A stretch of DNA of 64,000 nucleotides from Patagioenas fasciata (GCF_037038585.1 NC_092559.1:18834488-18898487), one strand, 5' to 3'. Counted from the first letter of the stretch, positions 11,225 to 22,892 are shown. A program made the numbers and translations. Notes: a model not told the origin generated them from the sequence alone.

Positions 11225-12294
11225 TGTCCCAACCCAACAGATGGGATGAGGGATGAGTTAACTCTGAACGCGACACACGCCCTTACTCAACAGATGAGAC
11301 CAGGTGTGAGTTAACTCTGGGTTAATTCTGTGCAGTTACGTGAAGTGAATGACAGACAATCACTCCAGGGGTCCTATTTAATTATGAGTTTTACTAGAAG
11401 CACGTGTTGGAATATTAATAACAGCGAATAGTGGCTTGGCAAAAGTATTTTGTGATATCACAGAACTTATCAATACGTTAACAGCAAGAGTCCTTCTACT
11501 AGCAATGTATTGGCAACCATTAGTAGCTATAACACAAAATTTAACAAGAATCCAACAGCAGAGCTTAAGATGATGTTACTCTTATATGTTGAAAAGGAAA
11601 AGAGAGAAAGAAAGTGGTAGAGAGGGAAGGAAAACTAAGGTATAAGAAAGAGAGAAAGAGAGTAATATATCACCAGTCACAGAAGGAGAGACACAGAAAT
11701 AGGGATATAGAAAAATGGAGAGAAGGAAAGAGCAGAGAGAAAGGAAGAAAGAAAAGGGTAAGGGATCTAGCCACTCTTACGGCTCCGCAGCATGGATGAC
11801 AGGACTTGTACGATGTTGTATGGCCTCCGGTGTCCCGCAGGGAGGATGCTGGGGTTTGTAGTTCAGGAGCGCAGCACCCTCCGGTGTCTGGTCTGGTTCC
11901 CGCGGCGAGGCTGGTGCACGGAGGGTCCTGAGGGTGAGTTCCCTGTTAGTGCTGTTTTAGGTGAGCTTTTTTATAGCTCTCAGAGTAGAGGAAAGTCTGG
12001 GGGGAAGGGGTGATTGTGAAAGATTGTCAAGTCTCGACAAATCCTGGGCCATGTTGAAGGGTCTCAGCTTTTCCCCTTTCTTTGCCAAGCTGGGCATATC
12101 AGAAGATGGAGCTATGTGCCCTACAGCTCATCCCCTACCTCCGGTATCAGCCAGCCAGCGTGGTCTGTGGCTCGTTAGCTTGTCGTTGATATGTAAATTG
12201 CAGTTCACCCTATACTGAATGTGTCATCCGTTGTGGCTGGATGAACTAGTTTCGCCACAATGTTTTCAGCCATTATCCTTATCAATACACAACA
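11225..12294 (-). repeat. 5' LTR of ERV-K (about 1070 bp)
   Basis: It is bounded by TGTCCCAACC on the left and ...ACACAACA on the right, directly before CR1 resumes with GAGGTTATCC. It contains a GA-rich purine tract (11,590-11,765) and a GC-rich block (11,780-11,940). No second copy exists in the window, so the ends rest on the TG/CA borders, the adjacent primer-binding site and the CR1 junction. Confidence 0.65.
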
Positions 12295-12786
12295 GAGGTT
12301 ATCCTTCCCCTCTACTCTGCCCTGGTGAGGCTGCATCTGGAGTACTCTGTCCAGTTCTGGGCTCCCCAGTTTAAGAAGGAAATGGAAATACTGGAGGAAG
12401 TCCAGCAGAGAGCTACAGAGATGATTAGGGGTCTGGAGTATCTTTGTTATGAGGAAAGACTGAGAAAGCTTGTTCTTTTCAGCCTGGAGAAGAGAAGGCT
12501 GAGAGAGGACCTTATTTATACTTATAAAGATCTCAAGGGTGGGTGCCAAGAGGATGGGACCAGACTCTTTTCAGTGGTGCCCAACGACAGGATGAGGGGC
12601 AACGGGCACAGGCTGAAACATAGGAGGTTCCATCTGAATACGAGGAGAAGCTCATTTACTTTGACGGTGCCAGAGCACTGGAACAGGCTGCTCAGAGAGG
12701 TTGTGAAGTCTCCTTCTCTGGAGACATTCAAAACCTGCCTGGACGCATTCCTGTGCAATCTGGTCTAGGTGAACCTTCTTTAGCAG
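12295..12786 (+). mobile_element. CR1 LINE, piece 4 of 5 (C-terminal ORF2)
   Basis: It encodes the well-conserved CR1 C-terminus: [62 protein letters not shown], then [17 protein letters not shown] and [11 protein letters not shown]. The frame is open for nearly its whole length. It follows directly on piece 3 in CR1 coordinates, which shows that pieces 3 and 4 were one element before ERV-K landed. Confidence 0.93.
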
Positions 12787-14028
12787 TGTCGCAGAGGAGT
12801 AATTTAGGGTTCTGCTTACTGCAGAACAATGCTTAGATCTCTCAAATAGAAGTGCAACTTTAAAGAGTTCATTGGCAGGTTCACTCTATTATTTACTGCA
12901 TGGGGGAAATATACCAACCCAAATGCTGCTTACCTTCTCTCCAGGTACCTGTGTCTGTTCATGAAGCAAACTTTCAGGTGTCTTCCCTCCCTGATAGCCA
13001 TTCGCTCTAGAGTCTATATTTTAGAACTCCAGAGGCAAACTTTCAGGCGAGACCTGATAACCATATGCAGAGCAGACTTTCAGGAAACAAATTCTCAGAA
13101 AAAAAATTTAATGGAGTAGAATAGCAGGAGGGCTGTCTCAAGCTGGGTACCTGCACAGAGGTTCCGACCTGAGCATAGAAAACCATAGACTTTTATATCT
13201 TTACAAACCATCCATACCATGATTCAGTCCAATAGCAATATTTCACTTTGAGGCCTTCTTACATCTCATTGAATCTTTTTTGCTGATCTCATATGAGCCT
13301 TTATTTTGTTTTGCCATAGACATTTTTTATGGGCCATAGCCTTGCAGGTACTGTTTTGTCTGAATAAATACTTTCTTTTCAGTGAAGTGCAAAATAGACC
13401 TCATTTTGCAGATGTCTGTAATGTCTCTGTGTTAACCTTGGAATCATTATTTTTCTGCAGTCAGTTCCGTTCTTCCCAGCAAAGTGCAAACTAGGTCTTA
13501 TCTTGCAAGTGTTCAGTGTAGTTTATAGTTGCTTTTGGTAAATATGAGCAGAACTTTCCAGCTTATGATTTTAGCAAATCCAGCTTACCAAGTAACATGA
13601 AGCAAAGAGTATATTAAAAAACATACTACTTTATACCGCTAAATGATTCATTATATTTGGTGTGCATCTACTTAAACTAAATGATTAATATTGAACTTGA
13701 ATTGGGCTCATCCACTGACCTGTGAGTAATAATACCATTGCCATACAGCTCTCTTATTTAGCAGGGAGAGCTCAAAGTAGGCTCATCTAGGCTGCCATAT
13801 TTATAGAATGAAGTGGTTGACTTGTAGCCAAATTGCATACAGTAGGAAAAGTATGCACAAGACTCCCTGTGTCCACAATTCATCAGTGTTCAGTGTACTG
13901 TTCTTCTTCCTTGTGGGTTTCCTAGAAGGAGTTCTTGACCTGGCTATGGCTCAGGCCCATACCTCCTCTGGAGCCTGGACCAAACTGCTGCTGGTTTGGC
14001 TGGGAGGGGGTTGAGTGCATCTGCCACA
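12787..14028 (-). repeat. Solo LTR-H, copy 2 (about 1240 bp)
   Basis: It is the same element as copy 1, with an extra repeated module at about 12,985-13,085 (the CTTTCAGG...CAGAGC unit occurs several times). It starts TGTCGCAG and ends GCATCTGCCACA. Probable 4-bp target duplication GCAG/GTAG (12,783-12,786 and 14,029-14,032). It sits between the CR1 ORF2 end and the CR1 3' tail. In minus sense a TATA-like box lies near 13,190. Confidence 0.75.
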
Positions 14029-14032
14029 GTAG

Positions 14033-14100
14033 GTGCATTGGACTAGATGATCTCCAGAGGTCCCTTCCAACCCCAACCATTCTGTGATTCTGTGATTCTC
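14033..14100 (+). mobile_element. CR1 LINE, piece 5 of 5 (3' tail)
   Basis: It has the typical CR1 3' end: TTGGACTAGATGATCTCC, GGTCCCTTCCAACCCC, and a terminal ATTCTGTG direct repeat at 14,080-14,098. It ends immediately before an NPR2 exon, so the original intron and splice acceptor upstream of that exon are lost or displaced. Confidence 0.92.
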
Positions 14101-15133
14101 TGGGTGAAAGGCCCCCTGCCTTGAACAACTCACCCTGCGTCTTCATCATGGATAACCCCTCCTGTGAGAAAAATTGGTGTACCAGGTCCCCACATCCCTT
14201 GGTCCCCAGCACCCTTCCCTGTGGGTGTATGGCCACCCGGTTCCCACAGGCAGCTGGACCATACTGACATCCCTTCCTGCCTGCAGCCCCCTCTCCATGA
14301 TGGTCATCCAGGGTTTGGGCACTGGCCTCACCTTCATCATATTCAGCATTTCCAGCTTCCTCATCTTCAGGTCAGTTGGGGCTGGGGAGTGCCTCTGCCT
14401 GAGCACCCCTCAACCTGGTGGGGGAGTGGGCAGGACAGGGGCCTGCAGGGACCTGACCCCCATGTGCCTCCCAGGAAGCTTATGTTGGAGAAGGAGCTTG
14501 CCAGAATGCTCAGGAGGATCTGCTGGGATGAGCTGCCATTTGAGAGCCCCGAGCAGTACCACAAGGCAGCAGGCAGCTGTCTCACCCTGTCCCTGGTTGA
14601 GCTGCCAGTCCTGGGGTACCACCTTCCTCCTGACCCTGTGCCACCCTCCCTTCCTGCACAACACTCCTCCCTTACAAGGCTGCATCATGTTGATCCCCTA
14701 CACAACCCTTCCTCCCTCCGTAACTCTACATTCCCTATAAAGCTACATTTCATCCATCTCCTATGTGACACTCCATCCCCTACACAACTCTGAATCCTCT
14801 ATAGAGCACCAGACCTCATCTGTCCCCTATGCAGTCCTCTGTCCTCTGTGCAGCCACACCTTATCCATCCCCTGCAGTGCACCATACCTCATCCTATAGA
14901 CTTTACCCTCTCTACAGAGCATGCAGAGCTTGTGCTGACCCATCGGAGTTTGTCCTGCACTATCCCCTGTACGCCCCTGGGTGTCCCTGCCTGCCTCCAT
15001 TGGTGCTTGTCACCTCTCGCCCCAGGGTCCCCACCCCTAGCTCTCTCCTTCCCCGCAGCACAGCTCCAGCTACGGCTCCCTGATGACCACGCATGGCAAG
15101 TATCAGATCTTTGCCAACACCTACCACTTCAAG
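14101..15133 (+). pseudogene. NPR2: NPR2 (natriuretic peptide receptor B) pseudogene, 5' exons
   Basis: NPR2 is a membrane guanylyl cyclase activated by C-type natriuretic peptide. Four exon remnants with introns are visible. 14,101-14,170 is the end of the ligand-binding domain ([16 protein letters not shown]). 14,287-14,370 is the transmembrane segment ([20 protein letters not shown]). 14,475-14,595 is the juxtamembrane part ([20 protein letters not shown]). 15,059-15,133 is the start of the kinase-homology domain ([19 protein letters not shown]). Splice sites GT and AG are largely kept, so this is an unprocessed copy. The preferred match is NPR2 over NPR1, because of [16 protein letters not shown] and [10 protein letters not shown]. 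The remaining kinase-homology exons are absent. Confidence 0.88.
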
Positions 15134-15287
15134 GTCAGTGTGGCAGGTGGGGAGTTTAGCCCTCTCACCAAACCCTCCTAGTCCTGCTGAAGTGCTCCCT
15201 CTTGGCTGCATGTGGGGGACTATGGTAGGTCTGTGGATTCCCTGGCGGCGGGTATTTGAACAGAGATTGACCTTGAAGATATTAAGG
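15134..15287 (+). other. NPR2 intron remnant
   Basis: It begins with the donor GTCAGT of the preceding exon. No further exon is seen before LTR-H copy 3. The missing kinase-homology and dimerisation exons would have lain here, so a deletion accompanied or followed the LTR insertion. Confidence 0.6.
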
Positions 15288-16190
15288 TATAGTCTGCAGT
15301 TGATTTTGGTAAATACAAGCAGGACCTTACAGCTTAAAATTTTAGCAAATCTAATCTACCAAGTAACATGAGTCAAAGAATGTTGGAGAACGGCTTAAAA
15401 ATAAGGGACATGGGTCTGCAGAGCAGTTGTACGAGCAGAGCCTGTTCTGAAGACCTTAGCATAAGTAGCAAGACTAGGCCGCAGTGGGAACCACTGACTG
15501 TTTCAGTAAAATCAGCAAGGTCACTGCGACCTTGGCAGAGTTTCACAAACAGCTTTCAACAGCACAAGAATGTAGAATAAGCATAGCTAGCAACTGCAAG
15601 TAGGAGGACCATGCAAATGTGACTATTAGAGCTTAAGCCAATTAGTAGGTGACAGGTATGCATAATTATCGTGAACTGTATAAGTATATGCTGTTTGGGC
15701 TAATAAATCAAACTATGCTTTATCACTCATATTGAGTCGACCTGCGTGTTCCTCCGCCGCTCAAAAAAGAATACACTAAAAATCGTACAACCTTATATCT
15801 CTAAATAATCCATTACATTTGGTGTGCATCTACTTAAGCTAAATGATTAATATTGAACTTGAACTGGGTTCATCCACTGACCTGTGAGTAGTAAAACCAT
15901 TGCCATACAGCTCACTTATTTAGCAGGGAGAGCTCAAAGTGGGCTCATCCAGGCTGTCATATTTATAGAATGAAGTGCTTGACTAGTAGTCAAATTGCAT
16001 ACAGTAGGAAAAGTATGCATGAGACTCCCTGTGCTCACAAGTTACTGGCATTCAGTGTGCCGTCCTGCTTCCTTGTGGGTCTCTTGGAAGGAATTCTTGG
16101 CCTGGCTGCAGCTCAGGTCCTTACCTCCTCTCGAGCCTTGACTAAACTGCTGCTGTTTTGGCTGGGGGTGGGGGTCAAGTGCATCCGCCA
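15288..16190 (-). repeat. LTR-H, copy 3 (truncated, split by LTR-J)
   Basis: It matches copies 1 and 2 from their middle (GTCTGCAGTTGATTTT) to the shared end GCATCCGCCA. Roughly the first 650 bases found in copy 1 are missing. It is interrupted at 15,381-15,765 by another LTR; the copy-1 sequence TCAAAGAGTATATTAAAAATC is split at the matching place. Confidence 0.78.
15381..15765 (+). repeat. Solo LTR-J inside LTR-H
   Basis: It is bounded by TGTTGGAGAAC and ...CCGCCGCTCA, with AAAGAA on both sides (15,375-15,380 and 15,766-15,771) as a 6-bp target duplication; two extra A residues blur the right edge. In plus sense it has a TATA-like GTATAAGTATA near 15,682 and AATAAA near 15,704, so it reads forward. 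Its short U5 and 6-bp duplication fit a class II, alpharetrovirus-like LTR. No other copy is in the window. Confidence 0.72.
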
Positions 16191-16683
16191 CACTCGCATT
16201 TAAATGGACTGGGTTATAAAACTTGCTCACTTGGGACACTTTTTAGTCTGTTTTGTTTGTGTGTTTTTTGTCTTAGTGTGTGTGTGTGTGCTGCATGGCA
16301 TTAATGAAGTTTTGTACCCACCACAAGCTAGAACAACGGAGTGGTGAGATCTTACCTTTCTTCTGATATCTTAAACTATCTCTCTCCTTTTCCTCTCTCT
16401 CTCTCTTTCTAATTTTATTCTGGGCATTTAAGAGTAATATTGTTTTTGTTGTTAAAGTATTGCTAAGTTTTATGATATAGTTACTAACTTTTGCCAAACC
16501 ACTATTCCCTGTAATTCTGAGTGATGTTTTTAGTAAATTCATGATTTAATTGAACCTCTTGGGTAATTGTTGTCACTTTGTGTTACCACACAGAATATTC
16601 CAAAAGTTAACCTTTGACCTCATCCCAGCTGAGTTGGGATGGGGCAGGAGCCCAGGATTTACTCACTCCCCCTGACCCAGCAG
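16191..16683. other. NPR2 intron with simple repeats; no gene
   Basis: There is a (TG)n tract at 16,276-16,291 and a TC-rich stretch at 16,380-16,412. The last 80 bases read as intron, ending CCCAGCAG at the acceptor of the next NPR2 exon. Confidence 0.6.
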
Positions 16684-17449
16684 GTGGAGACCATTGGGGA
16701 TGCCTACATGGTGGTGTTGGGGCTGCTGGTGCACAAGAAGAAACTGCATGCCTGAAAGATTGTTCACATGGCTCTGGCCTTGCTTGAGGCTGTCAAAACC
16801 TTCACGATCCATCACTGGCCCAATGACCAGCTCTGCTTGCATATTGGCTTACAAACCGGTGAGCCCCTACACCAGCTAACACTGTGGCTGGGGGATGCTC
16901 ACCTGCCCTGCAGCAGTCTCAGGCATCTCTGTGCCTGTAGGTTCTGTGTGTGCCAGAGTTGTGGGTCTGAAGATGCTGCGGTACTGCCTGTTTGGGGACA
17001 TGGTGAACACTGCATTCTGCGTGGAGTCCAACAACCAGGGTAAGCCGCAGGACTGGCAGCTGGGGTCCGGTGCCACAGGTCATGCCTTGCTCCCAGATGC
17101 AGTCATGTCCCTTTTGCCCCTCTGTGCTATCCAACTCTGAAGATCCACATCTCTTCCACCACTAAGGAAGTCCTGGATGAGTTTGGCTGCTTTGAGCTGG
17201 AACTGCACAGGAATGTGGAGAGAAAGGTTAGGGTGCAGGGTCTTGGGCTGTCTTCCTGCCACAGGGTCATGTACTGGGTGGACAGGTGGGGGCTGGGACC
17301 TTCGGTCCCACTCGATGCTGGGCATAGCACCCGAGAGGCAGCACCGGGAGCTGGGGAGGGTCTCACCGCCCACCTCTGGCCCCCAGAGCAAGGGGAAGAT
17401 GTAGATGTACTGGCTGCTGGGTGAGAGGAAAGACCCCAAAGTCATTTGA
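16684..17449 (+). pseudogene. NPR2: NPR2 pseudogene, guanylyl cyclase exons and C-terminus
   Basis: Four exon remnants of the cyclase domain are present. 16,684-16,858 has VETIGDAYMVV and MALALLEAVKTF. 16,941-17,039 has [18 protein letters not shown]. About 17,133-17,226 has [23 protein letters not shown]. 17,387-17,449 has [14 protein letters not shown] followed by TGA. Breaks are a TGA at 16,753-16,755, a TAG at 17,402-17,404 and loss of the AG acceptor before the third exon. The 99-base second exon and the positions of GT and AG sites match a normal intron-bearing gene. The catalytic domain could not fold or splice as it stands. Confidence 0.92.
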
Positions 17450-18213
17450 TCCCGGTGGTGGAGTCCCCAACCCCAGTGGGCCGCTATGCTTCCCAGCACC
17501 TGGCCCCTGGGATGGACCAGGGCCCCCTGCCACTGCAGCTTCCCCCTACCACTGCAGCCCCTCTGCTTCAGCAGGGCTTGAGTGGGCCAGTGGCCATGGC
17601 ACCATCTGCCCCTCTTCATCAGTACCAGCAAAGTCCAACTGCCTCTGCAGCCTTCACTGGAGGGGGGAACCAGCCCCAATCCAGCCCGGGGGACCCCATA
17701 TCCCCTCATCCTCTGGGATCTTTGGCCCCCCTGCCTTCTCCCCAGTGGCTCAGCTGTCTCTGAGCTGCTCTCAGGACCTAGCTGCCCCGTAGGGCACTTT
17801 GCAGTCTCTTATTGGTACCTAGCTCCTGGCAGAAGTTGTGACACATCACCCCCTCCTGGGGCAGGGGAGAAACAGAGGCTCCTGCTGGGACTGGCCCCTC
17901 AACCACACCAGGGCAGGCTTCAATGTTGTGGCTCCCCCCCGCCCAATCTCCCCCATCCCTGTATATAGCCCCATGGGGTCATGTAAATACATAATCCCAA
18001 ATGTAAATATGAGAGTCGCTGCAAACTATTTTTTGCCTTCCCCAAACCCCTCCATCCCCTGACCTCTCCTTCACTCTGGCCTGGAGTGCCACACAGGTTG
18101 GGGGGAGCCAGGGAAGACCCCGGCATCAAGCTCAGCCTAGGTTGGGAACGGCTGCCCAGAACATACTGGAACATTGTACCCCAGGGTTCTGGACATGGCA
18201 TGGGGCAAGGGTC
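17450..18213 (+). other. NPR2 3' untranslated and flanking DNA
   Basis: GC-rich, Pro-coding-looking DNA follows the stop. Long open stretches here are compositional. A CTTTGCAGTCTC and ATGTAAATA-rich part at 17,980-18,020 looks like 3' UTR. The flank is interrupted by provirus B1 and resumes at 24,102. TGAGTG at 18,214-18,219 is the left target duplication. Confidence 0.6.
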
Positions 18214-18219
18214 TGAGTG

Positions 18220-18557
18220 TGTGGAGGGGTTTCGTTAGATGGAGATATGTTGTTGAATTAGTCAGGCCCAAAGGAATCTCAAGGCCACTTTGAGAAGCTG
18301 AGAACAGAATCTGCTGTGAGAAAGAGAGAGGGGCGTTTCTTCATTAACAGGGCCTCAGCATGGCGTGAGTCGTCGGACCTATCATCGGTGGGACTCCAGC
18401 GTGTGGACTGCCCGTGATACTCATTTAGCGAATCCATGCTTGGAGTGTGGACGTGTGATTAGAGAATAGTTGCGTATATAAGGAGGCTTGTTTCTGTAAT
18501 AATGGCTTTACGTGATTCACAGTGAATTGGAATGCTGAGTCCTTTATCGCTCCAACA
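18220..18557 (+). repeat. 5' LTR of B1 (338 bp)
   Basis: It starts TGTGGAGGGG and ends CGCTCCAACA. It has a TATATAA box at 18,475-18,481. The poly(A) signal reads AATAATGG instead of the AATAAATGG of the 3' LTR and of B2. It differs from its 3' partner at several positions and by a few small indels, so the insertion is not recent. Confidence 0.92.
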
Positions 18558-18559
18558 AA

Positions 18560-18577
18560 TGGTGACCCCGACGTGAT
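18560..18577 (+). promoter_or_regulatory. Primer-binding site, tRNA-Trp (B1)
   Basis: TGGTGACCCCGACGTGAT lies two bases inside the LTR. It is the tRNA-Trp site used by avian sarcoma-leukosis-type retroviruses. The same 18 bases occur at 54,992 (B2) and, in minus sense, at 36,761 (D). Confidence 0.93.
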
Positions 18578-18751
18578 ACTCTGAATGGTGTCTCACTACG
18601 ATCGGGGAAAAGCCTGGAACGGCCCAGCCGGAGGCGGATCAGCTGGACTGAGAACCGGGCGGAGGCGTACGGATGTTCCGCAGATAAATTTGTTGAAGAA
18701 ATCACCGGAAAAGGTGAGCGGCTGGGAGCAGGAGGAGGGAAGAGTGAAATT

Positions 18752-19357
18752 ATGGGGCAAAACATATCCTCTGAGGAACAAGCCATAGTTAAACTCCTCC
18801 TGCATATTCTCTCTATGAGAGGACTTAAATATGAAGAAAGTAACATACGTAGACTGTTGGTTTGGTGTAGAACTAATGGCTATCCGACAGAAGCTGAGAA
18901 GGTTTTTAAAACTGAACTTTGGGATGATATAGGGCAGAAATTATGGGATAAAGTCAGCAATGGAGATGATAAAGAAGCTAAATCATTAGTAACTACATGG
19001 AAACTTATAAAAGATTTTAAGGCTGAACGGTCTGCTGCTGCTGGAGTTTTTGTAGCATTGCAGCCTGATAAGTATCCTGAAAGTCACTGTGAAGTTCACC
19101 CGGTTTGTGTCTTTGATACCTTCTCTACTCCATCCCCTGTTGTGCTTTCAGCACCCCTGATAGCTCAGCAGTCCGGGGCGGGGGGAGGAAAAATGCCGAG
19201 CGGGTGTCCTCCTACACTATTACCCAACCTTGATGAGAACAGCAAGTCCAAAGGATTGGAATCAGACAACTTGCCCAAAGAACCTGTGAAAGCTGAGAAT
19301 GCTAAAGTCATAGACAAGTCCTTTTACCAATTTGTATCTGCTTTTACCGCCTTTTAA
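18752..19357 (+). pseudogene. B1 gag, matrix part (201 codons)
   Basis: The open frame starts MGQNISSEEQAIVKLLL with an N-terminal Gly for myristoylation. It is 175 bases after the primer-binding site. A splice-donor-like AAAAGGTGAGCG precedes it near 18,711. The matrix helices resemble those of provirus D gag (MGNTASVEEKIIVRSIL). After a Ser/Pro-rich spacer it stops at 19,357. The following capsid is only partly present. Confidence 0.85.
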
Positions 19358-19471
19358 CCCTCCAACTTCCACGAAAGAGCAGAAGGAGTCGCCGGATAAG
19401 AACTGGGCAAAAGAACTGTGTGAAAGATTAGATCAGCTATTAGTGAATCCAACAGTCAGCAATATCAAGCT

Positions 19472-19750
19472 ATGAGAGAGGTGCCTGAAACCAACAAAGC
19501 AGCCAAATCATTTGCAACTATTAATCAGGGTCCCAATGAAAATTACATGCAATTTATTGACCACCTTCAAGAGGCCATCAATAAGCAGGTTGAAAACTTA
19601 GAAGTTAAGGAAGCACTGGTGTTGAAAATAGCAGTAGAGAATGCTAATGTTTGCTATCAACATGTTATCTGCGAGTTTTACAGTACATATTATGTGCTCC
19701 TGTGTACTGCCTCTCTGAAAATCAAGCAGCTTGTCAGGAATGTGATTTAA
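19472..19750 (+). pseudogene. B1 gag, capsid remnant
   Basis: It carries the major homology region of a retroviral capsid: NQGPNENYMQFIDHLQEAI, then ALVLKIAVENANVCYQ. In D the same part has EPYMTFVDRLKEVI and LAMMNANTQCQQIL. A stop and a deletion of more than 300 bases separate it from the matrix frame when compared with B2. Confidence 0.85.
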
Positions 19751-22380
19751 TTGTTTTACTAGTTGTTTTTAAGTGCGCCGTAAAACCTTCTCCCCGCTCT
19801 TCCCACTCATGCTGCAAGCAGCCCTGTGCTTCCCCCCCTCCCTCCCTCTTCTCAAAGTTTTTACTTGCAAGATGGGGTCAGGAATGATTATTTTCAGTTG
19901 TGTTCCTAAAAAATCAGTATTGGGAGGTGTTTTAAAACATAGGAAAGCACTCGGACAAGAAATCATTAAATCATTTCAGACAGTATTACAGGCAGGGCGA
20001 TTTGAACTTCAACAAGCTGAGAGAGAATTAATTGATAACACACAGGTCAGAAAACTTGCTGAAGTCTGCAAGATGCTTTCCTTATTAAACTGTTTTCTTT
20101 GTGGGTATCTGTTTAAGCATGTTGCAATTTTGGTAGGTCTTTGTTATATGGTACGATAAGTCTGTTAAATCATGAGAATCCGTTGACTCAAAATGTGCAT
20201 TTTGTGATAATACAGAAGATCATGAGTAATTTAGTTCTTTACTGTGTGAATGTGATGGTAAAATTTCGTGTGTAGTAGCTGTTATTTTGTCTTTCTAGCA
20301 CGCTAGCTTTATTTCAGTATCCAGCCTTGCGCAACTCTGTGATAGGCTGTGTCTCATCTCGATGTGCTGGATTTGGCTCTTTTGTATGCACACCAAGTAA
20401 AGAATCCTGGTTTTGGGATAACAGTTGTAGCGCACCAGATGAGACACTGATAAAAACCTTGCCCAGTCCAGCTTGCTGCAGTGGCGGGGGGGCAGGTGCC
20501 AATTGGGCTCCAGCGCGCACTGACCTGTTTTGTCAGGGAGACCCAGCGATACCTCTGCCTGGCTGAGCAGTGAGCAGTTCAGAGGTGCAATGCAAAAATT
20601 GAGAGATTGTCTTAAATTAGTGTAACTGTGATCCATCTGCATATTTGAACTTGGTATTTGGTTTTCATATCTGAGCTCAGTATTTTAATTTGCATATTTG
20701 TATTTGGTACAAAAACAATTTTGTTTAGGGAGATAGTTACAAAATGGGAACCAGTTCCACTGCTAAAATTTCACTGCTAAAATTCCACCTTGCTCCCTCT
20801 TAGGGTGCATCCTTGTGCATTAGAGTAATTGCTTATATTGTCATCTAGTAATTTTGAGATCAGAAAAGAATTTAAATTGTTAAACTCTGCTTTGCATTGA
20901 AAAAAAAAAAAAAGGAAAAAGAAAAAAAGAAAAGAAACAAACAAACACCTAAATGCTATGATGGATGTGAATTTGTTATTGTATGAAGTTGTATTTAAAA
21001 GTTGCTGGAATGTGAACTGATTTGGATCTAGGAAAATGGAATAATGGATTGATGTTTAATATACTGTATTTTGACATCTTTAAATTGTGAAAGGTAAATG
21101 GGGCTGAGGAATGTAACAACTGTTGAGCTAATTGGAATCGTGTATAAAACTCAGCTCATTGTAACCGAGGAGTTTGCCAGAGCCTCCCACTTCGTACCAG
21201 CGATTATGCCAGCTGCATGGCCTTGGCTACATCTGAACTGCAGCAAGAAGAGAAAGAAGAAAAAAAAAAAAACTGGAAAAACCTGTTTTCCCGCTGCTAA
21301 GCAGAGAAAGGGGGGTTTACTCTCCCCGCTCTATCTTTTTTTTTCCCAGAGTATTGTCATCCATCCTTGTTGTGGTACTGTGTTGCTTCTTGGCTTGATA
21401 TCAGGGGTTGTTGGTGATGTTTCTTTTTGCTTCTGTCTTGTTTCCTAGGTTTTGGCACATCTGGGGAAAGAGCTCATAATTTTACCTCCTTGCTGAAGTC
21501 AGTCTTTTCACACTGGTCAGCTCTGGGGAGGTCAGAGTGCTCAGTGCTTCTCTGGGTCAGGCTGGTACTGATTTGGGTGTGGAGTGCAGCCAGGTTGGTT
21601 TAATGTGGAGTTGAACTGATTTGTTTTCATGCTGGGCTGGAGATCCTGCCATCTCAGATGGGGGTGAGAGGGAGATTTTATTCCCCCCCCCCAAGCAATA
21701 TTACTGCTAGAGAACTGTAATACTGCATATAGGAGTCTGAGGTTTGAAATTTAAAGGCATTACCAGTGGGTCCATAGTTCTAATGAAGCTGGGAAATTAA
21801 ACCAATTATTTTTTTTTTAATAGACTTATTCTGTGGTAACTGGTTGTAAGAGACTTCTTAGTAAATTCACCATGCTAGTTTTTGAGGTCATGGGAGAGAA
21901 CGAAAGAAAGGCTGTTTTTTGAGACCAATAGAATGCCAAATTTGGAACAAAGTTTTAATACATGAATTCTTGTAGTTGCCAGAAAGTCCTATACCTCTCT
22001 TGGGTCAGGATTTGTTAAGTAAATTGTAAGCTCAAATAACGTTTTCTGAGAATTCTGTTTAGTTGCATGTCCTACAAGAAGCTGCTTGGATGGTGCAGAT
22101 CTGCTTGCTGCAAGCGAGAAATCTCCAAGGAAATTTCAAATGCTGTATTTCCACTAGTATTAACAGCCAATGTTTCAATAAAGCAAATATTACACTGATA
22201 GATCTGAAACAGGACTTTGATCCGGTAAGGGAAAACAATATCCAATATATATGACAACCAAAATGGAGTTAGAAACTTTGAGGAATAAATTTATGACAAC
22301 CTTACAGGCTGACTGCATTCGATTGGACTTGCAGATTTGTCTATGAAACAACCTGTGGCTATTGTGGGACAGTATGATGA
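19751..22380 (+). other. B1 middle region, no gene
   Basis: No open frame can be supported. It is conserved in B2 (56,604-59,740) and, in part, in ERV-A, and so was carried by the source copies. It contains a QAERELIDNTQ-like remnant at 20,010-20,045, an A-rich tract at 20,900-20,945, A11 and T-rich runs near 21,260 and 21,335, a C10 run at 21,685, and the block 22,063-22,254, which also exists at 59,406. Confidence 0.7.
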
Positions 22381-22892
22381 GATTGCTAGCAGATTGATAT
22401 ACCGACTGTTATATATCAATTGTCACTCTGATCAAGAAAATGGAGGGAATGAATTTAAGTCTTAAAAGACCATGAGCCTTTTGTCATATATGTACCATTT
22501 GTGAAATTTAATTCTGTTTTTTTTTTTATTTGTAATCTATGTCCTTGTAAATTGCACTAGCTGATTTTCTTAACAGCACAGCTTTTGGCATGCCGAAATG
22601 TAAATTGCTGCAGAACCTGCAAGTCTTTAACATCAGGTCATAGACCATACTTGTATTTGGACTGATCCTACATACTTGCACAGTTTTTGTTGATGGTTCT
22701 GGGAAGTCTCATAAAGCTGTAGTGGTTTGGTGTGAAGATAACGATTGGCATCATTCTGTAACAATTATTGAAGGTTCAACCCAATTAGCAGAACTTGGCA
22801 CAGCTTTAAATTACTTAGAGCTTTTTAAGGAGGAACCTCTAAATTTGATTTGTGATTTTGAGTATGTAGTCAAGATCCAACGTGTGTATCTG
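22381..22892 (+). pseudogene. B1 RT connection and RNase H remnant
   Basis: FVIYVPFVKFN (22,476-22,510) is the RT connection. From 22,580 the RNase H follows with FVDGSGKSHKAVVVW, EGSTQLAELGTALNYLELF and LICDFEYVVK. Stops and a frameshift interrupt the part before 22,722. The frame then runs into a TTTG repeat at the internal deletion junction. Confidence 0.85.

Larger units (their letters stand above)
8493..12294 (-). mobile_element. ERV-K, tRNA-Leu-primed ERV fragment
   Basis: The insert splits the CR1 and reads on the minus strand: 5' LTR (11,225-12,294), a tRNA-Leu-type primer-binding site, then gag-like segments down to about 9000. No pol, env or 3' LTR is recognisable. The left junction at 8493 shows no LTR end, so the 3' part was lost by deletion. 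The stretch 8493-9000 holds A/T runs (8521-8640) and no gene I can name. Gag motifs resemble those of ERV-E (KGKAxICAVLGAxLxAA), so K and E are relatives. Confidence 0.72.

Noticed and set aside
14164..14793. 209-codon open stretch on the plus strand in NPR2
   Set aside because: It runs through recognised introns and splice sites in the wrong frame; real NPR2 exons explain the region.
17421..17968. Pro/Ser-rich open stretches after the NPR2 stop
   Set aside because: GC-rich 3' flank; no motif, no start context, and all three frames look alike.
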